From contig JABIKK010000005.1 of NCBI GenBank assembly GCA_018655015.1, positions 1 to 64,000 on the forward strand: a DNA stretch of 64,000 bases, written 5' to 3'. Under the pieces are notes generated by a model. The model was given only the letters and a program-made list of their open reading frames with translations. It did not search any database and was not told the DNA's origin. Below are positions 9,824 to 18,979 of this stretch, piece by piece; position 1 is the first letter of the stretch, and each line of letters starts with the position of its first letter. The translations under genes and the position numbers were made by a program. The DNA comes from Candidatus Woesearchaeota archaeon. GTDB taxonomy: Archaea; Nanobdellota; Nanobdellia; SCGC-AAA011-G17; UBA489.

Positions 9824-10207
9824 ATGGAATCTGATTTGAAAGTAATTCATTCGCAGGAAATTGAAGCGTGGTATGTTCTTCCCTTGATTAGGAAAGAGTT
9901 AGCATTGGCTATGAAACAAGAAGGACTTGATCAAAAAAGTATTGCTAAATTACTCGGTGTTACTGCTGCGGCCATTTCTCAATATGTTAACAATAAAAGG
10001 GGAAATGATTATAATTTGGATGAGCATCTTAAAGTAGATTTTATTAATTCTGCTAAAATTATTAGGAAAGATTCTAGTTTGATTTTCTCCGAAGTTCAGA
10101 AACTGTTGAAAATTCTTTGGAAAGAAGGCATTGTATGTAAAATTCATAGATCTAAAAGCTGGCATCCAGACGAGGGCGAGTGCGGAATTTGTTTTGAAAA
10201 TGAATAA
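9824..10207 (+). CDS. HTH transcriptional regulator with C-terminal Cys cluster, first gene of Fe-S operon
   Basis: HTH: LAMKQEGLDQKSIAKLLGVTAAAISQYVNNKRG. C-terminal CKIHRSKSWHPDEGECGIC. ATG at 9824 preferred over TTG at 9812. Confidence 0.85.
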   Translation: MESDLKVIHSQEIEAWYVLPLIRKELALAMKQEGLDQKSIAKLLGVTAAAISQYVNNKRGNDYNLDEHLKVDFINSAKIIRKDSSLIFSEVQKLLKILWKEGIVCKIHRSKSWHPDEGECGICFENE

Positions 10208-11378
10208 GAAAATTTATTTGGATAATTCTGCTACAACCAGAATGGATATGGATGTTAAGGACGAGTTTGACAAGTATTGTGTTGATGTTTATGGTAATCC
10301 TGGAAGTTTTCATACTGAAGGATTGAAAGCTAAACAAGCAGTTGCAAATGCTCGTGAAAGAATTGCAAAAGTTCTGAATTGCAAAAGTTCTGAAATTGTT
10401 TTTACTTCCGGAGGAACTGAAAGTGTTAACCTGGCCATAAAAGGATTAGTCTATGCTAGTAACGGAAAAAGAAAACAGATTATAACGACTAAAATTGAGC
10501 ACCATGCAGTTTTACATACTTGTGAATATTTAGAGAAGAAAGGTTTTGATGTAATCTATCTTAATATTGATGAAAATGGTGTTGGTGATATTGATCAACT
10601 GAAGAAAGTTATATCTGAGAACACTTTATTGGTTTCAATTATGTATGCAAATAATGAGATAGGAACAATTCAAAATATTTCCGAAATTGGTAGGATTTGC
10701 AAAGAACATAATGTTAAGTTCCACACTGATGCTTGTCAAGCTACAGGATATTTAGATTTAGACGTTGATAAATTGAATGTTGATCTGATGACTATTAATG
10801 GAAGCAAGGTATATGGGCCGAAGGGTGTTGGGCTATTGTATATTAAATCTGGAACTGTTATAGAACCTTTAATGCATGGTGGCGGACAAGAAAATAATAA
10901 GAGATCCGGAACTGAGAACGTTCCTGGCATAATGGCGTTTGCTAAAGCTGTAGAGATTAGCGAAGCCAAGAAAGAGAAAGAAGTTGTTAGATTAACAAAA
11001 TTAAGAGATAAGTTAACTAATGGAATATTGGAGAGTATACCTAAATCTAAATTAAATGGTCACCCGTCTACGAGGTTGCCTAATAACGTTAATATTAGTT
11101 TCTTAGACGTCGAAGGAGAGGCAATATTATTGTATTTAGATTCTAAGGGCGTTTATGCTTCAAGTGGCAGTGCTTGTACCTCCAAGACGTTAGACCCTTC
11201 ACATGTAGTTGTTGCAATGGGAGTTCCTTATGAGTATGCTCATGGAAGTATTAGGTTTACACTTGGAAGGGAAACTACTGAAGAAGATATTGATTATGTT
11301 CTAGAGATTTTACCTGAGATTGTTTCTAATCTAAGAAAGATATCTCCTTTTAATGTGGAGCTTACTGTAAAAAAATGA
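10200..11378 (+). CDS. iscS: Cysteine desulfurase IscS/NifS
   Basis: MNKKIYLDNSATTRMD, FTSGGTESVNLAIKG, HTDACQATG, NGSKVYGPKGVGLLY, SSGSACTSKT. ATG at 10200 overlaps preceding gene. Confidence 0.95.
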   Translation: MNKKIYLDNSATTRMDMDVKDEFDKYCVDVYGNPGSFHTEGLKAKQAVANARERIAKVLNCKSSEIVFTSGGTESVNLAIKGLVYASNGKRKQIITTKIEHHAVLHTCEYLEKKGFDVIYLNIDENGVGDIDQLKKVISENTLLVSIMYANNEIGTIQNISEIGRICKEHNVKFHTDACQATGYLDLDVDKLNVDLMTINGSKVYGPKGVGLLYIKSGTVIEPLMHGGGQENNKRSGTENVPGIMAFAKAVEISEAKKEKEVVRLTKLRDKLTNGILESIPKSKLNGHPSTRLPNNVNISFLDVEGEAILLYLDSKGVYASSGSACTSKTLDPSHVVVAMGVPYEYAHGSIRFTLGRETTEEDIDYVLEILPEIVSNLRKISPFNVELTVKK

Positions 11379-12019
11379 CACAATTAGAAGTGATTGGAAG
11401 TGAAAATAAAGATTGGTTTTATACTGAGAAAGTTAAAGATCACTTTTTTCATCCTAGGAATATATTTAAAACCGAACAAGAAGTTAAAGAGTTTAATGCT
11501 GATGGCGTTGGATTAGTTGGAAGTCCTGCTTGTGGGGATGGAATGAAAATGTTCATCAAAGTAGAGGATGATAAAATAAAAGCAATTAGGTGGCAAACAT
11601 ATGGTTGTGGAACTGCAATTGCAAGTACCTCTGCGTATAGTGTTATGTTGCTTGAAGATGGCGGGTTGAGTATTGAGAATGCATTGAAGATTAAACCTAA
11701 GGATATTGCTGATTATCTTGGTGGTGTTCCTGCTAGGAAATTTCATTGTAGTGTATTAGCTGACAAGGCATTGAGGGAAGCGGTTAATGATTACTTTAAA
11801 AAAAGTGGACAAGAAGATAGGATTGTTGAAGGTTCAGCTAAAATTATAGATAAAATTTTAAAGATTACAGACCATGACATAGAACATGCTGTCTTAGAAG
11901 GGGCTTATGACTTTGAGGCTGTTCAGAGAAAGACTAAAGTTGGCATTCATGATAAGGCTTGTATTCCAGAAGTTGAGAGGTTAATAGTGGTTTACAAGGA
12001 GAAGTATTTTGGTGATTAA
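11375..12019 (+). CDS. iscU: IscU-like Fe-S cluster scaffold
   Basis: DHFFHPRNI, VGSPACGDGMKMFIKVEDDKIKAIRWQTYGCGTAIASTS, GVPARKFHCSVLA: three conserved Cys. Confidence 0.93.
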   Translation: MTQLEVIGSENKDWFYTEKVKDHFFHPRNIFKTEQEVKEFNADGVGLVGSPACGDGMKMFIKVEDDKIKAIRWQTYGCGTAIASTSAYSVMLLEDGGLSIENALKIKPKDIADYLGGVPARKFHCSVLADKALREAVNDYFKKSGQEDRIVEGSAKIIDKILKITDHDIEHAVLEGAYDFEAVQRKTKVGIHDKACIPEVERLIVVYKEKYFGD

Positions 12020-12020
12020 A

Positions 12021-12602
12021 ATGGATAAATTAGAAGCTAAAAAAATTACAAAAGATATGACTATTGGATCAATCTTAGAAGGACATCCCGATAAGGCTAT
12101 GAAACTTTCTGAAATTATGGCTGAAGCAGGATTACATTGTGTGGGTTGTGGCGCTGCAGTGTTCGAAACATTGGAACAAGGGGTTATTGGTCATGGTTTT
12201 GATGAAACTATCTTGAATAAACTTATCGATGATTTAAATGGTGCTCTTGAAGAGGCAGAGGTTGTTATTGAAGAAGGTGAACCTTTAGATTTGACAGATG
12301 CTGCTGTTGCAAAAGTTAAGGAAATTGAAGTTAAAGAAAAGAAAGAAGGTTATGGATTGAGAGTTGCAGTTCTTGCTGGTGGCTGTGCTGGTTATTCCTA
12401 CTCCTTAAATTTACAGGAAAAGCCAGAGGGCAGCGATGTTGTTTTCGAAATTAAAGGCATAAGAGTTTTTGTTGATAGGGATAGTGTTCACATCTTGAAA
12501 GGTACCGAAATAAATTATATTGATTCTTTAGAAGAAAGCGGATTTAAATTTAGCAATCCCAATTCAAAAAATAATTGTGGTTGTGGAAAGTCTTTTAGTT
12601 AA
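12021..12602 (+). CDS. DUF1858-like domain fused to HesB/IscA-like domain
   Basis: N-term TIGSILEGHPDKAMKLSEIMAEAGLHCVGCGAAVFETLEQG (DUF1858-like); C-term LRVAVLAGGCAGYSYSLNL...NNCGCGKSF (IscA Cys motifs). Confidence 0.9.
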   Translation: MDKLEAKKITKDMTIGSILEGHPDKAMKLSEIMAEAGLHCVGCGAAVFETLEQGVIGHGFDETILNKLIDDLNGALEEAEVVIEEGEPLDLTDAAVAKVKEIEVKEKKEGYGLRVAVLAGGCAGYSYSLNLQEKPEGSDVVFEIKGIRVFVDRDSVHILKGTEINYIDSLEESGFKFSNPNSKNNCGCGKSFS

Positions 12603-12737
12603 TTCTTAATATTGTGTATCCTATCACAGAACAGAGAATTGTTAGTGCTAATAGTCTTTTTTCTAACTCTAATAGCTTCATAAGGGACAAAATATTCTGT
12701 TTATTTTATAATTCTCCTTAGAAATGTCGGAAAGATT

Positions 12738-12983
12738 CTAACAATAAGTTGTATCTAGGTTTCTAACCCACCTATCATTCATAGGTTTTACTTTACAACA
12801 GTTGGTGTAAGTAGTAGTTATTGGAGCTGGAGAGTGGGGCGCATAGCACGCACCAAGTTCTAATGGTTGAACTGGTTGTGTTGCTAATCCCGAAGGATTC
12901 GTGATCATCTGCCCAGATAACAATGTTGCAGCTAGAATGAATGTTACAGCTAAAACAAAGTTCCTATCAGCTTTTCTTTCCAT
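12738..12983 (-). CDS. Small secreted/membrane-anchored Cys-containing protein
   Basis: 81 aa; hydrophobic N-terminal segment FVLAVTFILAATLLSG followed by polar region with four Cys. Confidence 0.5.
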   Translation of the reverse strand: MERKADRNFVLAVTFILAATLLSGQMITNPSGLATQPVQPLELGACYAPHSPAPITTTYTNCCKVKPMNDRWVRNLDTTYC

Positions 12984-13020
12984 TCTTTTGTAGTCGAGTA
13001 GATACTATTTAAAGGTTTCT

Positions 13021-13695
13021 TCATTTATCGTTTAAGCCTGCGTATTCCTCATTTATGACATCGATGATTTTTTCTGCTTTTTTCTCGCCCATTCTATCGA
13101 TTTTTCTTAGATCGAGTTCTTTTGCAGTGAATAAGTTCCTTATACTCCTAAATTGTTTTAGAAGCGATCTTGCGAGTGTTGGTCCCACTCCCGGGAGAGT
13201 TTCTACGATATATTCCTGTTGTTCTTTTAATGTTGGGGCTTTTCTTTTTGGGATTAGTGAATAATGTCTTGTTGGCTTTTCCATTCTCTTTGCAATCACT
13301 GCGAGTAATGAGGCTGTATCTTTTGATGTCTTTGTATGGATTGTTGGGATTTGGAAATCAATCGCAATTGATGCGAGCATTCCCCTAATTGCGTTTGGAT
13401 GAAAGTTCCTTAGAGTGTATATGTTTTGATCGCCTTCAATGATAAGTAATTGTTTTGTGAAATTTCTTTTTAGTTCAAGTAGTTGTCTTAATATTCTTTT
13501 ATCCATTATGGAATTTAAAAAATCGGCTTGTGTTTTCTTCTCTATTCCTAATGCGTGAACGTTTCCTTGGATGTCCTTTGTTTCAATTATGAAATCAGCT
13601 ACTTCTAGTTGTTTCATGGTTACTTCAAAACCTTTTTTTGCAAGGTCGATTGTTATTCCAGATCTTTTCTCTCTGTGATCAACCAGTATCTTCAT
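13021..13695 (-). CDS. XPF/ERCC4-type nuclease with HhH domain (nuclease half of Hef)
   Basis: KILVDHREKRSG...LEVADFIIET...GIEKKTQADFLNSI (ERKxxxD-like), C-terminal LPGVGPTLARSLLKQF HhH. Confidence 0.92.
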   Translation of the reverse strand: MKILVDHREKRSGITIDLAKKGFEVTMKQLEVADFIIETKDIQGNVHALGIEKKTQADFLNSIMDKRILRQLLELKRNFTKQLLIIEGDQNIYTLRNFHPNAIRGMLASIAIDFQIPTIHTKTSKDTASLLAVIAKRMEKPTRHYSLIPKRKAPTLKEQQEYIVETLPGVGPTLARSLLKQFRSIRNLFTAKELDLRKIDRMGEKKAEKIIDVINEEYAGLNDK

Positions 13696-15178
13696 TTAGA
13701 TTCCCCTTCATGTAATTTAGTAGGCTGTGCATTTTTACTTCCTTCCTTTTTGCAGTCCAAAGCATTGCCTCGTCCAGTGTTTTTTCTGCAATTAGGTTTA
13801 TTATCTTACCTGGCTTTATTCTCGCAACCCTTCCAGAACGCTGTATTTTTCTTATCTCTGATGCAGTGTGATCATAGAATACGGCTATATCTAAAGAACC
13901 GATCGATATTCCTTCTTCGCCTATGGAAGTGCAAATGAGAGTATTATACTCATTATTGTTAAATTTTGAGATTGTGGCTAATTGGTCTTTTTGGGTTACT
14001 CCATTTTTTTGCCCAACAAGAGTTATAGGTTTAATTTTGTCTATCTTTGATAATTCTTCTTTTATTTCACTAACCGTGGATCTGTAATTTGCAAAGACTA
14101 TTACTTTTATTTGAGGATTTGTTTTATATTCTTTTTTTAGAATTTCTAATAGTTTTTTGAATTTTGGATGTTGTTCCTTCGAGTTTATTAACTCGTTTGT
14201 TAAACTAATGCTTTTTTCTATTAGTTTATTTTTTAGTAGGTTCTTTGATGCCTTGCTGGTTTCATTTTTTAATTTGTCAAAGTAATTACTTAGGGCCTTT
14301 GGTGTTTGGGTTTCTATTAGTCCTAACGCATGATTCACTTTGATCATTTCTGCAACTTCTGAGACGCCCCTGTATGCAAGAAAATCACCATTTTTTATTC
14401 TTGCTTGGAATCCTCTTTGGTACATTAGAAGATCGGTTTTATTTATTGCTGAAGGAGGTTTTAGAATTCCGTATTTTTTTAATCCGCTTGCTTTTGCCTT
14501 GTAGAATGTTCTTAAGTTGTTTTGAATCTTTTGAAATTTATCTGGAAGTTTTACTTTTATGTTTTCACTTTCTTTAGCTTGCAGATGGTCGGATAAATCT
14601 TCATCAACTTCCGTTCTGAGTTCGATGTTTTTTATGAATAGGTTCGAACAGACTTCAGACACCTTTTCTTTTGTTGCGCCAGGTGATGCAGTTAATGCCA
14701 GGATTAGTTGGTTTTTTGATTGTAAATTGTATTTCTTAGCAACAATTGTGTTTGCAAACTTTTCCTTTGAGCGGTGGCATTCGTCTACGATTAACAAGGA
14801 AGTATTTTCTAGAGATATTCTTTTATTTTCTACATCGTATTGAACTGTTTGGGGTGTAGCTACAATGACTTGTGAGCTGTTGAATAATTCTTTTCTTGTT
14901 TCTGGTTTTATTGTTCCAGTTAGTAATGTTATTTCTTCTTCGGGTATGTTTGTGGAATTTTTGATTTCATTAGCAATTTGTGATGACAATGGTTTTGTGG
15001 GGGATATGATTACAATCTTACTTTTTGGAAATTTATTTAGCCTTTCAACTAATAGCATGATTGCAAGTTTGGTTTTGCCTGTACCTGTTGGCAGACAAAC
15101 TAATGTATTCTTGTCTTCTATTGATTTGAAGATGTTGGTTTGATATTCTCTGGGAGTAAATTTTTCTATTTTGTACAT
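13679..15178 (-). CDS. Hef-type superfamily 2 helicase
   Basis: REYQTNIFKSIEDKNTLVCLPTGTGKTKLA, LLIVDECHRS (DECH), LALTASPG, QRSGRVARIKPG. Confidence 0.92.
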   Translation of the reverse strand: MYKIEKFTPREYQTNIFKSIEDKNTLVCLPTGTGKTKLAIMLLVERLNKFPKSKIVIISPTKPLSSQIANEIKNSTNIPEEEITLLTGTIKPETRKELFNSSQVIVATPQTVQYDVENKRISLENTSLLIVDECHRSKEKFANTIVAKKYNLQSKNQLILALTASPGATKEKVSEVCSNLFIKNIELRTEVDEDLSDHLQAKESENIKVKLPDKFQKIQNNLRTFYKAKASGLKKYGILKPPSAINKTDLLMYQRGFQARIKNGDFLAYRGVSEVAEMIKVNHALGLIETQTPKALSNYFDKLKNETSKASKNLLKNKLIEKSISLTNELINSKEQHPKFKKLLEILKKEYKTNPQIKVIVFANYRSTVSEIKEELSKIDKIKPITLVGQKNGVTQKDQLATISKFNNNEYNTLICTSIGEEGISIGSLDIAVFYDHTASEIRKIQRSGRVARIKPGKIINLIAEKTLDEAMLWTAKRKEVKMHSLLNYMKGNLNEDTG

Positions 15179-15206
15179 TTTAGCTAATCCTTAAAAACCT
15201 AGGTCT

Positions 15207-15494
15207 ATGAATTGGAATATGATTGTTAAGTTGTTTGGAGCATTGGATGTTTACGTTAGTTTGCTACTGATTTTAGCTAATTTTGGTGTGCAAGGCCCTA
15301 TTGCTATGGTTGCAGTTGTTTTACTCCTTATTAAATCTCTCGTGTTCTTTGGAGGTTTGTTGAGTTTCTTGGATATTTTTGGAGGGCTAATGCTTTTGTT
15401 TATGCTGCTTGCAGGCGTATCAGTTTATCCCTTAGTTTTGTGGCTATTTGTACTATGGTTCTTGCAGAAAGGACTTTTTAGTTTCTTGAACTAG
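15207..15494 (+). CDS. Small multi-TM membrane protein
   Basis: 95 aa hydrophobic ORF, divergent from Hef helicase gene. Confidence 0.6.
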   Translation: MNWNMIVKLFGALDVYVSLLLILANFGVQGPIAMVAVVLLLIKSLVFFGGLLSFLDIFGGLMLLFMLLAGVSVYPLVLWLFVLWFLQKGLFSFLN

Positions 15495-16244
15495 TTACTT
15501 TTGTTCTTTAACGTAAACTAGAATATAGAATACTGACATGAGTATTAATGAGAGAATTACTCCTAAGAGGATTGAGCCTCCGAAGGTTAATACCTTGGAG
15601 AGATAGAATGAAAGAATTATGGCTGCTAATGAGAAGATGTACAATGCTGGTGCGCCCATGAAAACTCTTGTTCCGTTTAATCTCGAGATTGGAAGCATTG
15701 TGGAAAAGGCAATTGAGAAAGGTATTATTGAAATGCTTGCAAGACTTGAACTTATGTTTGTTATGAAAATTGCTATGATTGTCAATGTTATAGGACCTAT
15801 TAAGGAGATGAGTGCTAATTCTCTGTCTGTGGGTTTCTCCCATTTTTTACCCACTCTTCCTGTTTTTGAAGCGATAAATTTAGGGCATAAAATTGCTGAG
15901 AAGAAAAGCTTACCAAGACTTAACACTGATGTAAGTGCAGGTATGATCAACCATGAGGGGAAACCTTTACCACTAAACGTAGTGGATCTTGTAAGCCCAT
16001 ATCTCTTTATGCTCCATAGTGAAAATTCTGTTGAAATTCCTTTTCCTTCAGAATATGCTTTTGTTATCTTAACAAAGATCATTAAGAATATCAAGGACAT
16101 TACAAATTGAAGTATTAGATTTTTTACCCAGAATATTGAATTAAATACGGATGATCCATCATCAAAGCCAAATACGAATCCAAGAAGTGCTGCAGCGATA
16201 ACTATTGATTTAATTTCTTGCCAGTTTGTTTTTTCTTTGACCAT
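15495..16244 (-). CDS. M50 (site-2 protease)-like membrane protein, apparently lacking the HExxH motif
   Basis: 249 aa multi-TM; PISRLNGTRVFMG resembles the second M50 motif; no HExxH found. Confidence 0.55.
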   Translation of the reverse strand: MVKEKTNWQEIKSIVIAAALLGFVFGFDDGSSVFNSIFWVKNLILQFVMSLIFLMIFVKITKAYSEGKGISTEFSLWSIKRYGLTRSTTFSGKGFPSWLIIPALTSVLSLGKLFFSAILCPKFIASKTGRVGKKWEKPTDRELALISLIGPITLTIIAIFITNISSSLASISIIPFSIAFSTMLPISRLNGTRVFMGAPALYIFSLAAIILSFYLSKVLTFGGSILLGVILSLILMSVFYILVYVKEQK

Positions 16245-16909
16245 TCTTGTTTTTTTAATAAGTTTGTAATTCCGTTTATATGGCCAGCGCCAACGACTGC
16301 TACCACTTTAGTATTATCTCTCGCAATTTTATATAAACCTTTTGACATATGTATATCTCTTTCTGTAATTAGTACCTTGTAAAGTGAAGGATAAAAAACT
16401 TTTAGTTGTTTGGTTAGTTCCGATATTTTTTCTTCTGTAGGGACCTTTGAAATATCAAATCCGCGGTGTTTATTTTTCATGAATAATACTTTCAGAAATT
16501 CTCTTACAAATCTTATTTTCTCTTTCCAGGTTATGTTTTTTGAGATTCCTTTTAATGTCAGTTTAATATCTTTATCGATCAATGCAATTGGGATATTTTC
16601 TTTTTTCGCAATTTTAATTGCCTGTTTCATCTCTGCTCCAGGAGAAGACTTTGTCACCTTGCTTATTTTTTTCTCAAGCCAAGCCCCAAGAATTCCAAAA
16701 GTGTAACCTTTGATTCCAATTTGTCTTATTGCTTTCAGGGCAGATCCTTTTTTCCTTTTATGGATCATTGTAAGGAATCTATCCTTGTCAAGTTCGATTG
16801 CAACCATGTTTGGCTTCTCTTTTAAGATGGTTTTTTCAACCTCAGTTAGACTGTCTTTTGACACGTGAGAGGTGCCTACAAATACTATATTTTTAAATCG
16901 TCTTAGCAT
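16202..16909 (-). CDS. TraB/PrgY family protein
   Basis: IVFVGTSHVSKDSLTEVEKTILKEKPNMVAIELDKDRF and VVAVVGAGHINGI, signature TraB motifs. Confidence 0.9.
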   Translation of the reverse strand: MLRRFKNIVFVGTSHVSKDSLTEVEKTILKEKPNMVAIELDKDRFLTMIHKRKKGSALKAIRQIGIKGYTFGILGAWLEKKISKVTKSSPGAEMKQAIKIAKKENIPIALIDKDIKLTLKGISKNITWKEKIRFVREFLKVLFMKNKHRGFDISKVPTEEKISELTKQLKVFYPSLYKVLITERDIHMSKGLYKIARDNTKVVAVVGAGHINGITNLLKKQEWSKKKQTGKKLNQ

Positions 16910-16977
16910 ATTGTCAAATAATACGGAAACTTTTATAAAGATTGGGCTATCAATTAGCTTGTTTTGGAGGATTACAA

Positions 16978-17283
16978 ATGCTTAAACTAAAAAAGATGAC
17001 TTCGGTGTATGACATGAAAGTATTTACTGATTCTGGTGATTATTTTGGCGATGTAGAAGAAGCAATCGTTACTATGACTAAGGTTTTTGGTTGGAGAATA
17101 AGGGCGACTAGAAATTCTTCGCTTTCTAAGGTTCTTGGTGGAGCGAAAGGCGTTATTGTGCCTCACAGATTAGTTAAGGCTGTGGGAGATATTATGGTAA
17201 TAAGTAAGACGGCAATTCCAGAGTATGGAGAGATTGGCGAAGGCGAATCTGTTGCCCAAGAGAATATACCAGAAGGGGTTTAG
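16978..17283 (+). CDS. PRC-barrel domain protein
   Basis: MLKLKKMTSVYDMKVFTDSGDYFGDVEEAIV...; ATG at 16978 preceded by GGAGG. Confidence 0.75.
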   Translation: MLKLKKMTSVYDMKVFTDSGDYFGDVEEAIVTMTKVFGWRIRATRNSSLSKVLGGAKGVIVPHRLVKAVGDIMVISKTAIPEYGEIGEGESVAQENIPEGV

Positions 17284-17307
17284 CTCCAAAAAACATGAGG
17301 TGATTTA

Positions 17308-17847
17308 TTGGTTTCTCCACTATACGGTTCAATAGAGTTTATGAAATCCTTTGGGATTTTTGATATAGTTTTACCTTTTTTATTAGTTTTCACAGTTATT
17401 TTTGGTATTCTTGAAAAGACAAAAGTTTTTGGAACCGAAGGCGATACGTCCCGGAAGAATCTTAATGCAATGGTGGCGTTTACAATTGCATTCTTTGTTG
17501 TTGCTGCAACCCAGATAGTTGCTTTGATGCAAGCAGCATTACCTTACATAATGTTCTTATTGATTTTAATAATCATGTTCATGATTCTGTTTGGTTCAAC
17601 TGTTGGAGAAGGAGAACTTAATCTTTGGGATCAGATTGGCGGTAAAAAAACTAAAGGGATATTTGCTTTTGGTTTGTTTATTGCAATAATTGCTATTGTC
17701 CTTGGAGCTATGGGTACACTTGAGAGTCTCATAGACTGGTTGTTTTTGTATATTACTGGCCCAGTGCTTTCTACTGTGATTCTTTTGTTGATAGTAGGAA
17801 TCTTTATGTGGGTAGTTGTTGGTGGAAAAACTGAGAGTAAGGATTAA
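17308..17847 (+). CDS. Multi-pass membrane protein, paralog 1 of 3
   Basis: TTG start after GAGGTGA; FGIFDIVLPFLLVFTVIFGILEKTKVFG matches the two following genes. Confidence 0.7.
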   Translation: MVSPLYGSIEFMKSFGIFDIVLPFLLVFTVIFGILEKTKVFGTEGDTSRKNLNAMVAFTIAFFVVAATQIVALMQAALPYIMFLLILIIMFMILFGSTVGEGELNLWDQIGGKKTKGIFAFGLFIAIIAIVLGAMGTLESLIDWLFLYITGPVLSTVILLLIVGIFMWVVVGGKTESKD

Positions 17848-17913
17848 TTATTCCATGCAAAAAGTATTAAAAGGACTTAATCTTTGGAATATTATTACTG
17901 AGGTGTAAACTGA

Positions 17914-18462
17914 ATGGATTTTTATGAGCTCCTAGGAAATTTTGATCAAATAGGTGGTTTTGATCTATTGTTACCATTTATTCTTGTATTCACTTTAGTG
18001 TTTGCAGTTCTACAGAAAATTAACTTGTTCGGAGATAAGAAGAATATTAATATGATTGTGTCTTTGGTGATTGCAATCTTCTTTTTGAATAATACTTATT
18101 TGATATTTGTATTACAAAAGTTTTTACCTAATGTTTCGATTATACTAATAGTATTCCTAATGCTCTTGTTATTGGTAGGAGTCTTTGGTGGTGAAACGGA
18201 TTTCAAGGAAGGTATGCTTGGATGGGCGTTCATAGTTTCGTTAATAGCTATTGGCTTTGCATTATTTTCAGATATGTTTAGTCCTGTTTCAGGCGGAGGC
18301 GTATCCGATTGGTGGTATAACTTTATCGGACCAGGAAACATGGGTATGGCATGGACACTTTTATTTTTGGCGATATTCATATTTACAATTACACGAGATA
18401 AAAAAGATAAGAATGAATTTATGAAATACATAGGCAAGGGCATCAAGAAATTATCAAAGTAA
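17914..18462 (+). CDS. Multi-pass membrane protein, paralog 2 of 3
   Basis: GGFDLLLPFILVFTLVFAVLQKINLFGDKKNINMIVSLVIAIFF. Confidence 0.7.
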   Translation: MDFYELLGNFDQIGGFDLLLPFILVFTLVFAVLQKINLFGDKKNINMIVSLVIAIFFLNNTYLIFVLQKFLPNVSIILIVFLMLLLLVGVFGGETDFKEGMLGWAFIVSLIAIGFALFSDMFSPVSGGGVSDWWYNFIGPGNMGMAWTLLFLAIFIFTITRDKKDKNEFMKYIGKGIKKLSK

Positions 18463-18463
18463 G

Positions 18464-18979
18464 ATGGCAACTATATTAGAAGCAAGTGGATTAGGAAGCA
18501 TCATCAGTATGATAATGGTGTTCTTACTAGTTTTTGTTGTTGTTTTTGCATTGTTAAAAAAATCTAAATTCTTTGGTGGCGATGGCTTTGACGCAATAAT
18601 TGCTTTTGTATTTGCAGTGTTTACTATTATGGTTCCCGAGACTCAGGTAGTTGTTGGTAATTTTTTGCCATGGTTCTTTATGTTCCTTTTATTAGCATTA
18701 GTGATATTCATGTTCTTTATGTTCATGGGTGTGAAGGGAGAGACTATTGCGGGATTAGCGAAGGAACCGTTTATGCAGGTAGTGGGGATTGGGGCTATTG
18801 TGGTTCTGTTCTTCATTTCAATGACTCAAGCCTTTGGTCCGTTTTTATTAGTTGATCCTAATGCTGTAGGCTTTTGGGCTACAACAAAAAGATTCTTGTT
18901 TACGAGGGAATTCTTAGGGGTAGTAGTGTTATTTTTCATTGGGGCTTACTCTATTACATTTTTGTCCCGTAATGATTAA
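18464..18979 (+). CDS. Multi-pass membrane protein, paralog 3 of 3
   Basis: GLGSIISMIMVFLLVFVVVFALLKKSKFFGGDGFDAIIAFVFAVF. Confidence 0.7.
   Translation: MATILEASGLGSIISMIMVFLLVFVVVFALLKKSKFFGGDGFDAIIAFVFAVFTIMVPETQVVVGNFLPWFFMFLLLALVIFMFFMFMGVKGETIAGLAKEPFMQVVGIGAIVVLFFISMTQAFGPFLLVDPNAVGFWATTKRFLFTREFLGVVVLFFIGAYSITFLSRND

Noticed and set aside
13055-15143. Plus-strand ORFs of 67-109 aa opposite the Hef genes
   Set aside because: Antisense to well-supported helicase and nuclease coding sequence.
15619-16110. 163-aa plus-strand ORF
   Set aside because: Antisense to the M50-like gene; the minus-strand frame has coherent TM pattern and overlaps TraB as an operon.
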